Assembly (NCBI GenBank): GCA_965242495.1 | Contig: OZ251446.1 | Coordinates: 2,604,001-2,668,000 of the forward strand | Direction: 5' to 3' | DNA from: CBDESN01 sp965242495 | GTDB lineage: Bacteria > Pseudomonadota > Alphaproteobacteria > MPNO01 | Length of the DNA: 64,000 nucleotides | Shown: positions 34,464 to 42,381 of the stretch, piece after piece | Numbering within the stretch: position 1 is the first letter of the stretch | Layout: the number at the start of each line of letters is the position of its first letter | The notes under the pieces: generated by a model | Told to the model about the DNA's origin: nothing | Database searches by the model: none | Seen by the model: only the letters and a program-made list of their open reading frames with translations | Position numbers and translations under genes: made by a program

Positions 34464-35786
34464 TCAGCGCGCCCCGTCGCGGCCCATATGGTCGAGCCAG
34501 GCGCGGTACTGCGTGCGGATCGAGAGCTCGCTGGTGCCGACCGCGCCGGCCAGCCCGCCCTCTTCGTGCGGCCGGTCGTCGCCATGGCCGCGGCCGAGAT
34601 CGATCCATTCGCTGTCGTCGCCCTCCAGCGCGCGCTGGCAGCCGGCGAACACCGCATTGTCGTCCGAGGCGATCATCGAGGCCGGCGAGTTCAGGGTGGA
34701 CAGGAAGCGCACCGCGCGGTGGAACATGCCGTCGGGCGCGCCGGCCAGCCGGAAGCAGCCGCTGCGGACGATCGACCGGTCGGCGGCGACCGGCTGGACC
34801 TGCCGGAACTGCTGGTGCTTGGGGTTGAGGATCAGGTTGGGATAGATCAGATGGTTGAACGTGTCCCAGCCGAGGATGTCCTCGGCCCGCTCGCGGCCGT
34901 AGGCTTCGATCATGGCGGCGCGATAGGCGTCGAGAACCGGGTCGCCCGCGGTCTGGGCGACGGCGCCGCCGCGGTAGAACCCGCCCATGTGGCTGTGGCC
35001 GCCGTCGAACCCGCGGATGGCGACCCCGTCCATTTCGGACAGAGGCAGGCCGTTGGCCTCGATCATCTGCAGGCCGTGATCCCGCTCCGCCGGCGAGGCG
35101 AGCGAATCCGCGACCGCGCGGGCGCTTGCGACCGATGATTCGTGGACCACGCCCGCATGCATCAGATCGGTCGCGTTCTCCATGTGCATCTTCCAGTTGC
35201 CGCGATAGGTCACCCGGAAACCGCCGCCCGCGCGCTGCAGTTCGCCCTTGGGCGACCGGTCGACGAAATTGTCGATCGTCCCGGTCATGGGGCCCAGATA
35301 CGCGGCCAGATCGGGGCCGTCCGCGGCCAGGCTGGCGAAGACGAAGCCGCGATACCCGGCCACCCGCGCCACGCGATGCAGCCCCCGCCCCGGGTCGGCG
35401 AAGTCGATCCCGCCGGGGTAGCCTCCGGCGTGCGGGACGCCGGCGAGCCGACCGTCGGTGCGATAGGCCCAGCCGTGATACGGGCAGACGAACCGCCCGG
35501 CGTTGCCGGCCCGCGCCTCGCACACCATCATGCCGCGATGCGCGCAGCGGTTGTGGAAGGCGTGGACCTCGCCGTCGGCGTGGCGGCAGACCAGAATCTC
35601 GCGATCGCCGAGCCGCTCGCGGAAGAAGTCTCCGGGCGCCGGGATCTGGCTCGTATGACCGACATAGAGCCATGCGCGGCCGAAGATGCGCCGCAGCTCG
35701 GCCGCGAAGACCGCGGGGTCCGTATAGACCCGGCGGTGGACGCGATCGGGGCGGACCAAAGCGTGGATGTCTTCGCGCGCGGGCAT
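34464..35786 (-). CDS. Rieske aromatic ring-hydroxylating oxygenase, alpha subunit
   Basis: 440 residues, normal length for the family. Rieske ligands are Cys81, His83 (CAHRG) and Cys101, His104 (CPYHGW). The catalytic domain includes ENATDLMHAGVVHESS, where Asn/Asp and His residues supply the bridging and mononuclear-iron site. It needs an electron-transfer reductase, which is not encoded nearby. It lies 60 bases from a second Rieske gene and 30 from the flavin monooxygenase gene. Confidence 0.92.
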   Translation of the reverse strand: MPAREDIHALVRPDRVHRRVYTDPAVFAAELRRIFGRAWLYVGHTSQIPAPGDFFRERLGDREILVCRHADGEVHAFHNRCAHRGMMVCEARAGNAGRFVCPYHGWAYRTDGRLAGVPHAGGYPGGIDFADPGRGLHRVARVAGYRGFVFASLAADGPDLAAYLGPMTGTIDNFVDRSPKGELQRAGGGFRVTYRGNWKMHMENATDLMHAGVVHESSVASARAVADSLASPAERDHGLQMIEANGLPLSEMDGVAIRGFDGGHSHMGGFYRGGAVAQTAGDPVLDAYRAAMIEAYGRERAEDILGWDTFNHLIYPNLILNPKHQQFRQVQPVAADRSIVRSGCFRLAGAPDGMFHRAVRFLSTLNSPASMIASDDNAVFAGCQRALEGDDSEWIDLGRGHGDDRPHEEGGLAGAVGTSELSIRTQYRAWLDHMGRDGAR

Positions 35787-35846
35787 CGGCCCATCCTATT
35801 CGCCGGCGCCGCGCCGCGCCATGCCCGCCGACCGCGCCCGGCGGGT

Positions 35847-36845
35847 TCAGCCGACGAAGGGCGCGCTCCGGTCGATCCGCCCGAGGACGCGCCGATAGGC
35901 GACCGCCGCCGCGTCCGGTATCTTCAGGTGCAGCTCGTCCCGCAGCGCGACGGGCAGCTCGTCGGGTCGCTGGCTCTCGACGATCCGGCGGTCCTGCTCC
36001 ATGATCCGCTCCAGCCCCCCCGCGTAGTCGGCGTCGTCCATGTCGAGGGCGTGGTTGCGGGCGATGAGCACGAACATGCGCGTCGTCCCGGCGTCGACCG
36101 GCGTCGCGATGAACGAAAGCACGGTGGCGTCGCCGTGATGCGGCTCGGCGCCTTCGGACCAGGTGCCGCCTTGGCCCGGGCGCAGGACCAGCTTCGTATC
36201 GTGCAGGGTGAACGGGGCGTGCAGCTCGTATTCGCGGCGGATGCGGCCGTCGTCATAGGCGAAGGCCAGGCCGAACGTCGTCTCGGCGATGTCGTGCGGC
36301 TTGACCACCGGGCCGTCGCCCAGCTCGGTCAGGCCGCGATGGACGAAGTTCAGATGCGCCAGGTCCATCGCGTTCTCGACCGCCCGCCCGGCGGAAGCCC
36401 GCCACGTCCGGTCGTAGCCGACGAAGGCGCGCCAGGCCGGATCGGTCCAGGGGTCGCGCGGGCAGCTCGGAACGGGTTGCGCCGGCTCGGCGAGGGCCAC
36501 CCAGGCCAGACCGTGCGCCTCGGCGGCCCGGTAGACGGTGGCGCGCGCCTTGGCCGGGATGGCGGCGCCCTCGGGGAGCGACGGGATGTGGACGCATCCG
36601 CCGCCGCGGTCGAACCGCCAGCCGTGATAGGCGCAGACGAGGGCGTCGTCCGCCACCGTCCCCAGCGACAGGGCGGTCCCGCGATGGACGCACAGGTCCT
36701 TGAAGACGCAGAGTTCGCCGGCGAGACGGAACGCGACCAGCCGCTCGCCGAGAAGCGTATAGGCGCGCGGCGGGCCGACGATCTCCGCGGCCGGCGCGAT
36801 CGGGTGCCAGTAATTGGCGAGGGAGGGGGGCTTCGTTCCGTTCAT
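35847..36845 (-). CDS. Rieske oxygenase, vanillate-demethylase/PaO-like
   Basis: 332 residues, shorter than classical alpha subunits and in the range of O-demethylase-type Rieske oxygenases. Ligands are Cys52, His54 (CVHRG) and Cys71, His74 (CAYHGW). The iron-site segment ENAMDLAHLNFVHRGLTEL follows. It begins 7 bases after the RidA gene stop, so the two are co-transcribed. Confidence 0.9.
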   Translation of the reverse strand: MNGTKPPSLANYWHPIAPAAEIVGPPRAYTLLGERLVAFRLAGELCVFKDLCVHRGTALSLGTVADDALVCAYHGWRFDRGGGCVHIPSLPEGAAIPAKARATVYRAAEAHGLAWVALAEPAQPVPSCPRDPWTDPAWRAFVGYDRTWRASAGRAVENAMDLAHLNFVHRGLTELGDGPVVKPHDIAETTFGLAFAYDDGRIRREYELHAPFTLHDTKLVLRPGQGGTWSEGAEPHHGDATVLSFIATPVDAGTTRMFVLIARNHALDMDDADYAGGLERIMEQDRRIVESQRPDELPVALRDELHLKIPDAAAVAYRRVLGRIDRSAPFVG

Positions 36846-36852
36846 CGGCCGC

Positions 36853-37260
36853 TCAGCCGGGCAGGGCCGCCACCGCGGCGATCTCGATCAGGAACTCGGG
36901 CCAGGCGAGCTTGCCGACCTCGACGATCGCGCTGGCCGGGCCGTTCTCGGGGAAGTAGCGGTCGCGGATGTCGGAGATCTCGTCGAACGCCCGGATGTCG
37001 GTGACGTAGACCGTAACCTGCACGAGGTCCGCCAGGGCGGCACCGTTGGCTTCGCAGATCGCCTTGACGTTGTCGAGGGTCCGGACCGCCTGCGCGCGGA
37101 GGTCGCCGGCGCCGACCAGCCGGCCCTCCTTGTCGAGCGCCACCTGGCCGGCGATGAACAGCAGCGGGCCGGCGGACACCCGGACGCCGTTGGAGTAGTA
37201 CCCCTTGAGCGGCTTGCCGACCGTGTCGGGGTTGCTCACGGTCTTGCGCGGCTCGGTCAT
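36853..37260 (-). CDS. RidA family protein (second copy)
   Basis: 135 residues with GKPLKGYYSNGVRVSAGPLLFIAGQVA, the helix AQAVRTLDNVKAICEANGAALADLVQV, TVYVTDI and a final ASAIVEVGKLAWPEFLIEIAAVAAL. As in the copy at 5412, the position of the family's catalytic Arg is not Arg-like (PASAIVEV). It is the first gene of the Rieske oxygenase operon. Confidence 0.88.
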   Translation of the reverse strand: MTEPRKTVSNPDTVGKPLKGYYSNGVRVSAGPLLFIAGQVALDKEGRLVGAGDLRAQAVRTLDNVKAICEANGAALADLVQVTVYVTDIRAFDEISDIRDRYFPENGPASAIVEVGKLAWPEFLIEIAAVAALPG

Positions 37261-37370
37261 CTTCGCCTCCCTTGCGGCGTCGGGTCAGGATACACCGTCG
37301 CCGCGCCGCGACCGACCGGGAAGGGGCCGCAACGCCGAAGCGCGCCGGGCGCGGCGACTCGGGCGGCGAC

Positions 37371-38828
37371 TCAGAAGGCCGTCGCCCGCCAGCGTTCGAT
37401 CGCCCGCACGATGCATTCCTCCAGCCAGGGCAGAAAGCGTTCTTCGGTCTGCGCCAGGGACTCCTTGTAATTGATCTGGAACACCCTGTCGGTCACCGGC
37501 TCTACGCCGCCGATCTCGCGTTCTCCCCGTTCGGTCTCGACCCGCCGGAACCAACAGGCGGAGCAGGCGAGCACGCCCCGAAACTCGCGCCCGATACCGT
37601 GGAGCGCGATCAGGAGCTCGCTCTGGTCGGCGTTCCTCATGACCAGCCGCGCCCAACAGCGGTAGGTATCGGTATTGGCGAAGTAACCGAGCTCCTTCGC
37701 CGTGGAGACGATCTGGAATCGGTAGTAGCGGCTGTTGGGAGTACCGGCCGCGGCCCCGTCGGCGAAGAAGCTCGCGCCCTCGAACAGATCTTCCATCTCC
37801 CGCTGCAAGGCGGAAGAGACCTCCCGCAGCCGCCGCTCGGTCCGTTCGCGGAGTCTGTCCGCAGTGTCGTGCGCGGCTCGCCATTCTTCGACCAGCGAGT
37901 CCCTTCGTCGTTGCAGATCCCTCCGCACGGCGCGAATCGCGTCTTCCGCCTTGGCGGATCGCTGCACGCTGCGCGCGATGCTCAGCGCGTTGACGAATTC
38001 ATCCCGTTGGAGACCGGCGAAATACTTGACCAGCGGTTCGAGGTCGCCGCCGTCCGCATCCGCCAGCGCGTCGATATATGCGCCGCGCTCCCGATCCCGG
38101 ACGACCAGCGGGAACCAGCCGCTCTTGACGAAGATCAACGTCGCAAGGGCGCGCGCCACGCGACCGTTGCCATCCTGGAAGGGATGGATTTGCGTGAACC
38201 GGTGGTGCAGCCAGGCGGCCTCCACCTCCGGCGGGACGTCCGCATGCTCCAGATGCAGGGCGATCAGGCGATCCATCTCCGAGGCGACGTGTTCCGGCGG
38301 ACAGTATTGGTGGAGCTCTCCGTCGGGCGTCAGCGGATTGTTTGGCTGGACCTTGTATTCGCCCCGGATCAGATCGACGCGGGTCGCCTTGCCGAACGGA
38401 TCCACGCCTTCCGCGGTGTTCTGGTGGCGGGTGATGAGGGCGTGAATCTCCTTTACGTAACTCGTGGACAGAGGGCGCCGCTGTTTCACGAAATCGAAGA
38501 TGCCGTCTACGACCGCCTCATGGTCGCCGATCATGGAAACGACGGCCCGGGGGTCGTTCGCCGCGCCGTGCGGGATCAAGGAGGCATGGATTCCGCGTTC
38601 GATCAGCAGTCGGGTGACGCCGCGATCGAGGGTGTACAAACGCTCGATCAGGCCTGTCTCGATCGCCCATTCGCGCTTCAGCCGTTCGTTGAACCGCTGG
38701 AACGCATCCAGCCCAGCGAGCCGGTCGCGCTGTTCCCGCCAGATGCTCTCCAGGGTCCGCAGCTCGCCTTGCGCCAGACCGTCCGGCCCGGTCGTATAGT
38801 CGCGGATCGGTTTCCACGATTGGCTCAC
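37371..38828 (-). CDS. Fic-domain protein (class II), putative AMP transferase
   Basis: 485 residues. The Fic motif HPFQDGNGR is complete at residues 215-223 with catalytic His215. An N-terminal helix reads IETGLIERLYTLDRG (56-70), matching the class II inhibitory pattern S/T-xxx-E-G/N with Thr58 and Glu62, but the following residue is Arg rather than Gly or Asn. The C-terminal half (from about 300) is charged and helical and ends in an extra domain of unknown function. Fic enzymes attach AMP or other phosphate groups to target proteins. No antitoxin gene is adjacent. It stands alone, divergent from RidA at 38912. Confidence 0.88.
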   Translation of the reverse strand: MSQSWKPIRDYTTGPDGLAQGELRTLESIWREQRDRLAGLDAFQRFNERLKREWAIETGLIERLYTLDRGVTRLLIERGIHASLIPHGAANDPRAVVSMIGDHEAVVDGIFDFVKQRRPLSTSYVKEIHALITRHQNTAEGVDPFGKATRVDLIRGEYKVQPNNPLTPDGELHQYCPPEHVASEMDRLIALHLEHADVPPEVEAAWLHHRFTQIHPFQDGNGRVARALATLIFVKSGWFPLVVRDRERGAYIDALADADGGDLEPLVKYFAGLQRDEFVNALSIARSVQRSAKAEDAIRAVRRDLQRRRDSLVEEWRAAHDTADRLRERTERRLREVSSALQREMEDLFEGASFFADGAAAGTPNSRYYRFQIVSTAKELGYFANTDTYRCWARLVMRNADQSELLIALHGIGREFRGVLACSACWFRRVETERGEREIGGVEPVTDRVFQINYKESLAQTEERFLPWLEECIVRAIERWRATAF

Positions 38829-38911
38829 GGCGCGGGTTCCCGTATGAACGCGGCGCAGGGGAGTCTACCACGTCGCAAACGGGCGGCCGCGCCGCCGGGA
38901 GAGGACCAGAC

Positions 38912-39304
38912 ATGGCGCGCGAATACTTCAAGGGCGCATGGCAGGAGAAGCGCGCCTTCTCGCCCTGCGTCAAGACGCGAGGCGGGGCCGTCGTCTGGGC
39001 CGCGGGCCATGGCGCGACGGTCGATGCCGACGGGAATTCGCTCGCGGGCGACTTCGCCGCCCAGACCCGCGAGTCGTTCCGCCTGCTGGAGGAGACGCTC
39101 GGGCGCGCCGGCGCCCGGCTCCGCGACATGGTGACGATGACGGCGTTCATCGGCGATGCGCGCCATGGCGACGCCTTCACCGAGATACGCAAGGAGTATT
39201 TCGCCGACGGCTTTCCCGCCAGCGCCCTGATCACCTGCGCCGGATTCGCCCATCCCGACATGATGGTCGAGATCCAGGGCGTCGCGGTGGTCGACGAAGA
39301 ATAG
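38912..39304 (+). CDS. RidA family protein (third copy)
   Basis: 130 residues with SPCVKTRGGAVVWAAGHGATVD, helix QTRESFRLLEETLGRAGARLRDMVTMTAFI and PASALITCAGFAHPDMMVEIQGVAV. This is the most diverged of three RidA-like proteins in the window. The neighbouring genes are a Fic gene (divergent) and an arylsulfotransferase-like gene (convergent, 12 bases away), so the context does not indicate a pathway. Confidence 0.85.
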   Translation: MAREYFKGAWQEKRAFSPCVKTRGGAVVWAAGHGATVDADGNSLAGDFAAQTRESFRLLEETLGRAGARLRDMVTMTAFIGDARHGDAFTEIRKEYFADGFPASALITCAGFAHPDMMVEIQGVAVVDEE

Positions 39305-39316
39305 GCGCCGCGTCGC

Positions 39317-40624
39317 TCAGCCGTCGCCGACGCGGTAGCGGGCGGGGTCGGGCGGAACGACCGGCCGTTCGCCGCGCGGCGTATCGTCCGGGACCCAGTC
39401 GTAGGGGACCGGCTGGGCGCGGTAGATCCAGTTCCGTTCGGCCATGAAGATCGAGGCGAAGGCATTGGGCGGCCCGTCGACGCCGGGCTCGACGCCGCTC
39501 TCGAAATGCGGATTGACGTACTCCCACACCACCTCGCCGTCCGCGGTCACCTGGAACAGCCGCCCGAAATCGCCCTCGCAGATCAGCGTATTGCCGTTGG
39601 GCAGTCGGCGCGCGCTGCTGACGTGGTAGCTGATGAAGGTCCAGCACTGGCGGCCCGAAGCCATGCCGTCGTACTGCCATACGATCTCCCGGGTCATCGG
39701 GTCGATCTCGACCACGCGCGATCCCTGGAACAGTTCGAGATAGACCGGCGGGAAGCCGGCCGATCCCTGGTTGTCGAAGATCAGCACGTTGCCCGCGCCG
39801 GGAAGGCCTTCGGGGATCAGATGGGCGTCGTGCTGGCCGGCGATCGAATCGACCGGGCGCGGGATCGGGCCGATGAAGCTCTTGTCCGAGAAGTCGTAGG
39901 CGCCCGGATAGTCCGGCCCCATTCGCCAGACCACCTCGCCGGTCGATTTCGCGACGATGGCGACGAAGTTGCCGTCGCGCGAACAGGTCATGATGTTGTC
40001 GGGGTGGAACCGGTCGTCGCCCGCATCGAACCATCGGTTGGGCCCGAGCGGCGCCATGTTGTTGAGCGCGAGAAGGCCGGTCCGCCGGGGCCGCATCGTC
40101 GCGCCGAGCATCAAATCGCGCTGCCGGGGCGACAGCCCGAACTCGTCGATATGGTCGCTCGAAGCCCAGCGCCAGGCGATCTCGCCGGCGGGCGTGACCT
40201 CGTAGAACGCCTGGTCCGCGATCGGTTCGTCCGAGATCGCCGGGACGCGGCGGCGCCAGCGGGCGAGCACCAGCGTGTTGCCGTTGGGCAGGCGCGCGAC
40301 GTCGTGGCTCTGCTGCGCCGCGCCGCCGGGCGCCTTTTCGCCCCATTCCCAGATCACGTCGCCGTCCCAGTCGAGCTCGATCAGCGTCTCGTTGGCGAAG
40401 ACGTGGCGTTCCTTCTGCAGCAGGATGCGACCGCGCGCGCCGCCGCCGAGCGCGGGATCGATCATCTCCGCCGGCATCGCCCCGTAAGGCCAGACCCTGG
40501 CTTCGTCGCCGTTCATGTCGATCAGATAGGCGCGCCCGCCGCGCCCGTCGAAGCAGACGAAGCAGTTATACGCCTTCGCCGGGTCGTAGATCGTCACGCC
40601 GGTCGGAAAGATCGTCGGCGGCAC
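39317..40624 (-). CDS. Arylsulfotransferase-like beta-propeller protein
   Basis: 435 residues with repeated propeller blades, each with an H-x-LPNGNTL signature: SHDVARLPNGNTLVLAR, SSARRLPNGNTLICEG and others, plus DGDVIWEWGEKAP and GEVVWEYVNPHF. This is the pattern of the ASST/arylsulfotransferase family, which uses a catalytic His. Classical ASST enzymes are periplasmic; this protein has no visible signal peptide (it begins MPPTIFPTGVTIYDPAKAYN), so a cytoplasmic or non-enzymatic propeller role should be considered. Confidence 0.75.
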   Translation of the reverse strand: MPPTIFPTGVTIYDPAKAYNCFVCFDGRGGRAYLIDMNGDEARVWPYGAMPAEMIDPALGGGARGRILLQKERHVFANETLIELDWDGDVIWEWGEKAPGGAAQQSHDVARLPNGNTLVLARWRRRVPAISDEPIADQAFYEVTPAGEIAWRWASSDHIDEFGLSPRQRDLMLGATMRPRRTGLLALNNMAPLGPNRWFDAGDDRFHPDNIMTCSRDGNFVAIVAKSTGEVVWRMGPDYPGAYDFSDKSFIGPIPRPVDSIAGQHDAHLIPEGLPGAGNVLIFDNQGSAGFPPVYLELFQGSRVVEIDPMTREIVWQYDGMASGRQCWTFISYHVSSARRLPNGNTLICEGDFGRLFQVTADGEVVWEYVNPHFESGVEPGVDGPPNAFASIFMAERNWIYRAQPVPYDWVPDDTPRGERPVVPPDPARYRVGDG

Positions 40625-40675
40625 GGCGTCGCTCCCGGCGGCCGCTTCGCCGGCCGTCGCCCGGCGTCCCGACCG

Positions 40676-41050
40676 TCAGCCGGACGCCCGGTCCAGCAGG
40701 TGCTGCGGCGTGCTGCTCACGACCTCAGCGTATTTCGGGACGAACGCCCCCTTGTCGAGGTCCTGGATCAGCCCTGCGAACTCGAGATCCATGCCGGCGA
40801 GCCGGCGGCGGATCTCGGCGTGGACCTCGACGTCGGACCATTCGCCGATCAGGTAGAAATGGTCGGGGTCCTCGGTGTCGCGGCACAGGACGCCGTCCCT
40901 GACCTGGGCGGGCGACTTGTGCATCGGGTTGTCGTCGGAATAGTCGAACTCGTCGAACAGCTCGATGAACGCATCGCCCGCGCCGGGCTTCACGCGGAAA
41001 TCGTAGACGTGGAGGAAGTTGCCTTTGTCGGCCAATGCGACGAGCGCCAT
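40676..41050 (-). CDS. Small ABM-like (ferredoxin-fold) protein
   Basis: 124 residues. FLHVYDFRVKPGAGDAFIELFDEF and DHFYLIGEWSDVEVHAEIRRRLAGM match the strand-helix pattern of antibiotic-biosynthesis-monooxygenase domains (heme oxygenase-like or quinone-oxidising dimers). The catalytic residues are not conserved enough to call a reaction. It lies 51 bases upstream of the propeller gene on the same strand. Confidence 0.7.
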   Translation of the reverse strand: MALVALADKGNFLHVYDFRVKPGAGDAFIELFDEFDYSDDNPMHKSPAQVRDGVLCRDTEDPDHFYLIGEWSDVEVHAEIRRRLAGMDLEFAGLIQDLDKGAFVPKYAEVVSSTPQHLLDRASG

Positions 41051-41137
41051 GATGCACCTCCCAAGCGCATGCCGGGGTTGCGGACGGGGCGAGGGTACAG
41101 GTTCGCCGGTCTGCGAATCAACGTCGTCCCGGCCGGT

Positions 41138-41434
41138 TCAGCGCTGCGGCGCCGACCGTTCGAATTTCGCCTTCTGCGCCGGGCTCGCCTCGGTCTGATA
41201 TTTGCTCCGCCATTCGCTGTACGGCATACCGTAGACGATTTCCCGCGCGTCCTCGTAGGGCATCTCGATTCCCCGGTCCTCGGCGGCCGCGCGGTACCAC
41301 TTGCTGAGGCAGTTGCGGCAAAAGCCGGCGAGGTTCATCAGATCGATGTTCTGGACGTCGGCGCGTTCGCGGAGATGCGACGCCAGCGCCCGGAACGCCG
41401 CCGCTTCGAGCTCGATCCTGGTCCGGTCTTCCAT
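41138..41434 (-). CDS. DUF1244 protein
   Basis: 98 residues from ATG at 41434, chosen because GGAGGA lies correctly upstream; an ATG at 41446 is in frame. The conserved region is LAGFCRNCLSKWYRAAAEDRGIEMPYEDAREIVYGMPYSEWRSKYQ with a C-R-N-C motif that may bind metal. The family has no known function. It often sits beside N-formylglutamate amidohydrolase genes in Alphaproteobacteria, as here (59-base gap). Confidence 0.88.
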   Translation of the reverse strand: MEDRTRIELEAAAFRALASHLRERADVQNIDLMNLAGFCRNCLSKWYRAAAEDRGIEMPYEDAREIVYGMPYSEWRSKYQTEASPAQKAKFERSAPQR

Positions 41435-41493
41435 CCTGTCCTCCATTCGGGGCGAGCATCCGGGTGAGGATATTGAACGGATCGGGCCTCGAG

Positions 41494-42300
41494 TCAAACC
41501 CTCCGCCGCGCCGCGCCGTCGCGGCGGAGGCCGGAATCGGCGAGCGCGCCGACCAGCGCGTCGCCGACGACGCCGGCATGGCGGCGAAGGTCCGCCGGAT
41601 CCCGCAGCAGGTCTTCGCGGATTTCGATCAGCGCATGGGGAAGGCCCGCCGCCGCTCCGTGGACGTGGGTGGTGTAGCCGTATTGCCGGCGGCCCGAATA
41701 GGGCTGATTGTCGCCGACGATCAGCCCGTCGAAGGCGCCGAGGGCGCGGAGGAGCGGGACCGGGATGCGAGGGTCGCGGTCCCAGAGCACGCCGAAATGC
41801 CAGGGGCGGGAGACGCCGCCGAGGCTCGGGGTGAAGCTGTGTATCGCCAGCAGCGCGGGAGTCGCGCCGCGCGCGCGGACGCCCGAAAGCGTCTTCCCGA
41901 TCGCCCGGTGGTACGGGTGGAAGATCGCCGCGGCGCGCGCCGCCGCCGCGCCCGGCGACAGGTCCGTATTGCCGGGGATCGCCGTCCCGTCGCTCTCGAC
42001 CGGGATCGAGGTCTCGTGTCCGAGTCGCCGGTTGCAGTCGATGACCAGCCGCGAGTAGCCGGCCAACACGGCCGGCGAGTCCAGCCTGTCGGCCAGCAGC
42101 CGCGTCACCGCCGCCGCGCCCCGGTCCCAGGCGATGTGGCGTTCGAGCGCCGCGCGGTCGAGGCCCAGCCCGTCGAGGGCTGCGGGGACGGCGTTGCTCG
42201 CATGGTCGCATGCGAGCACGACCGGGGCTGCGCCGGCGGCGTTCTCGATCGTGACCGGCGGCGGGTCGTCGGGCGCGAGCCAGCCTGCGACGCGATTCAT
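41494..42300 (-). CDS. N-formylglutamate amidohydrolase
   Basis: 268 residues. CDHASNAVP, SRLVIDCNRRLG and LAIHSFTPSLGG are typical of the FGase family, which removes formate from N-formylglutamate at the end of histidine breakdown. No other hut genes are present in the window. The ATG is 7 bases after a TATAGT box on the minus strand, so the message may be leaderless. Confidence 0.88.
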   Translation of the reverse strand: MNRVAGWLAPDDPPPVTIENAAGAAPVVLACDHASNAVPAALDGLGLDRAALERHIAWDRGAAAVTRLLADRLDSPAVLAGYSRLVIDCNRRLGHETSIPVESDGTAIPGNTDLSPGAAAARAAAIFHPYHRAIGKTLSGVRARGATPALLAIHSFTPSLGGVSRPWHFGVLWDRDPRIPVPLLRALGAFDGLIVGDNQPYSGRRQYGYTTHVHGAAAGLPHALIEIREDLLRDPADLRRHAGVVGDALVGALADSGLRRDGAARRRV

Positions 42301-42306
42301 GGCCGC

Positions 42307-42335
42307 ACTATAGCCGGGCGGGCGGCGGCGGTCAG
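42307..42335 (-). promoter_or_regulatory. Putative promoter of N-formylglutamate amidohydrolase gene
   Basis: On the minus strand CTGACC (42330-42335), 17-base spacer and TATAGT (42307-42312). The -10 ends exactly 7 bases before the ATG A at 42300, and no ribosome site fits, suggesting a leaderless message. The -35 is weak. Confidence 0.45.
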
Positions 42336-42346
42336 GCGCGCCCGCC

Positions 42347-42375
42347 TTGGAGCGGCCAGCGACTGTCGATATAAG
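42347..42375 (+). promoter_or_regulatory. Putative promoter of glycerate kinase gene
   Basis: TTGGAG (42347-42352), 17-base spacer and TATAAG (42370-42375). Predicted start coincides with the A of the ATG at 42382, so this message may also be leaderless. The base run AAGG just before the ATG could act as a ribosome site only if transcription starts further upstream. Confidence 0.5.
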
Positions 42376-42381
42376 GCGCGC

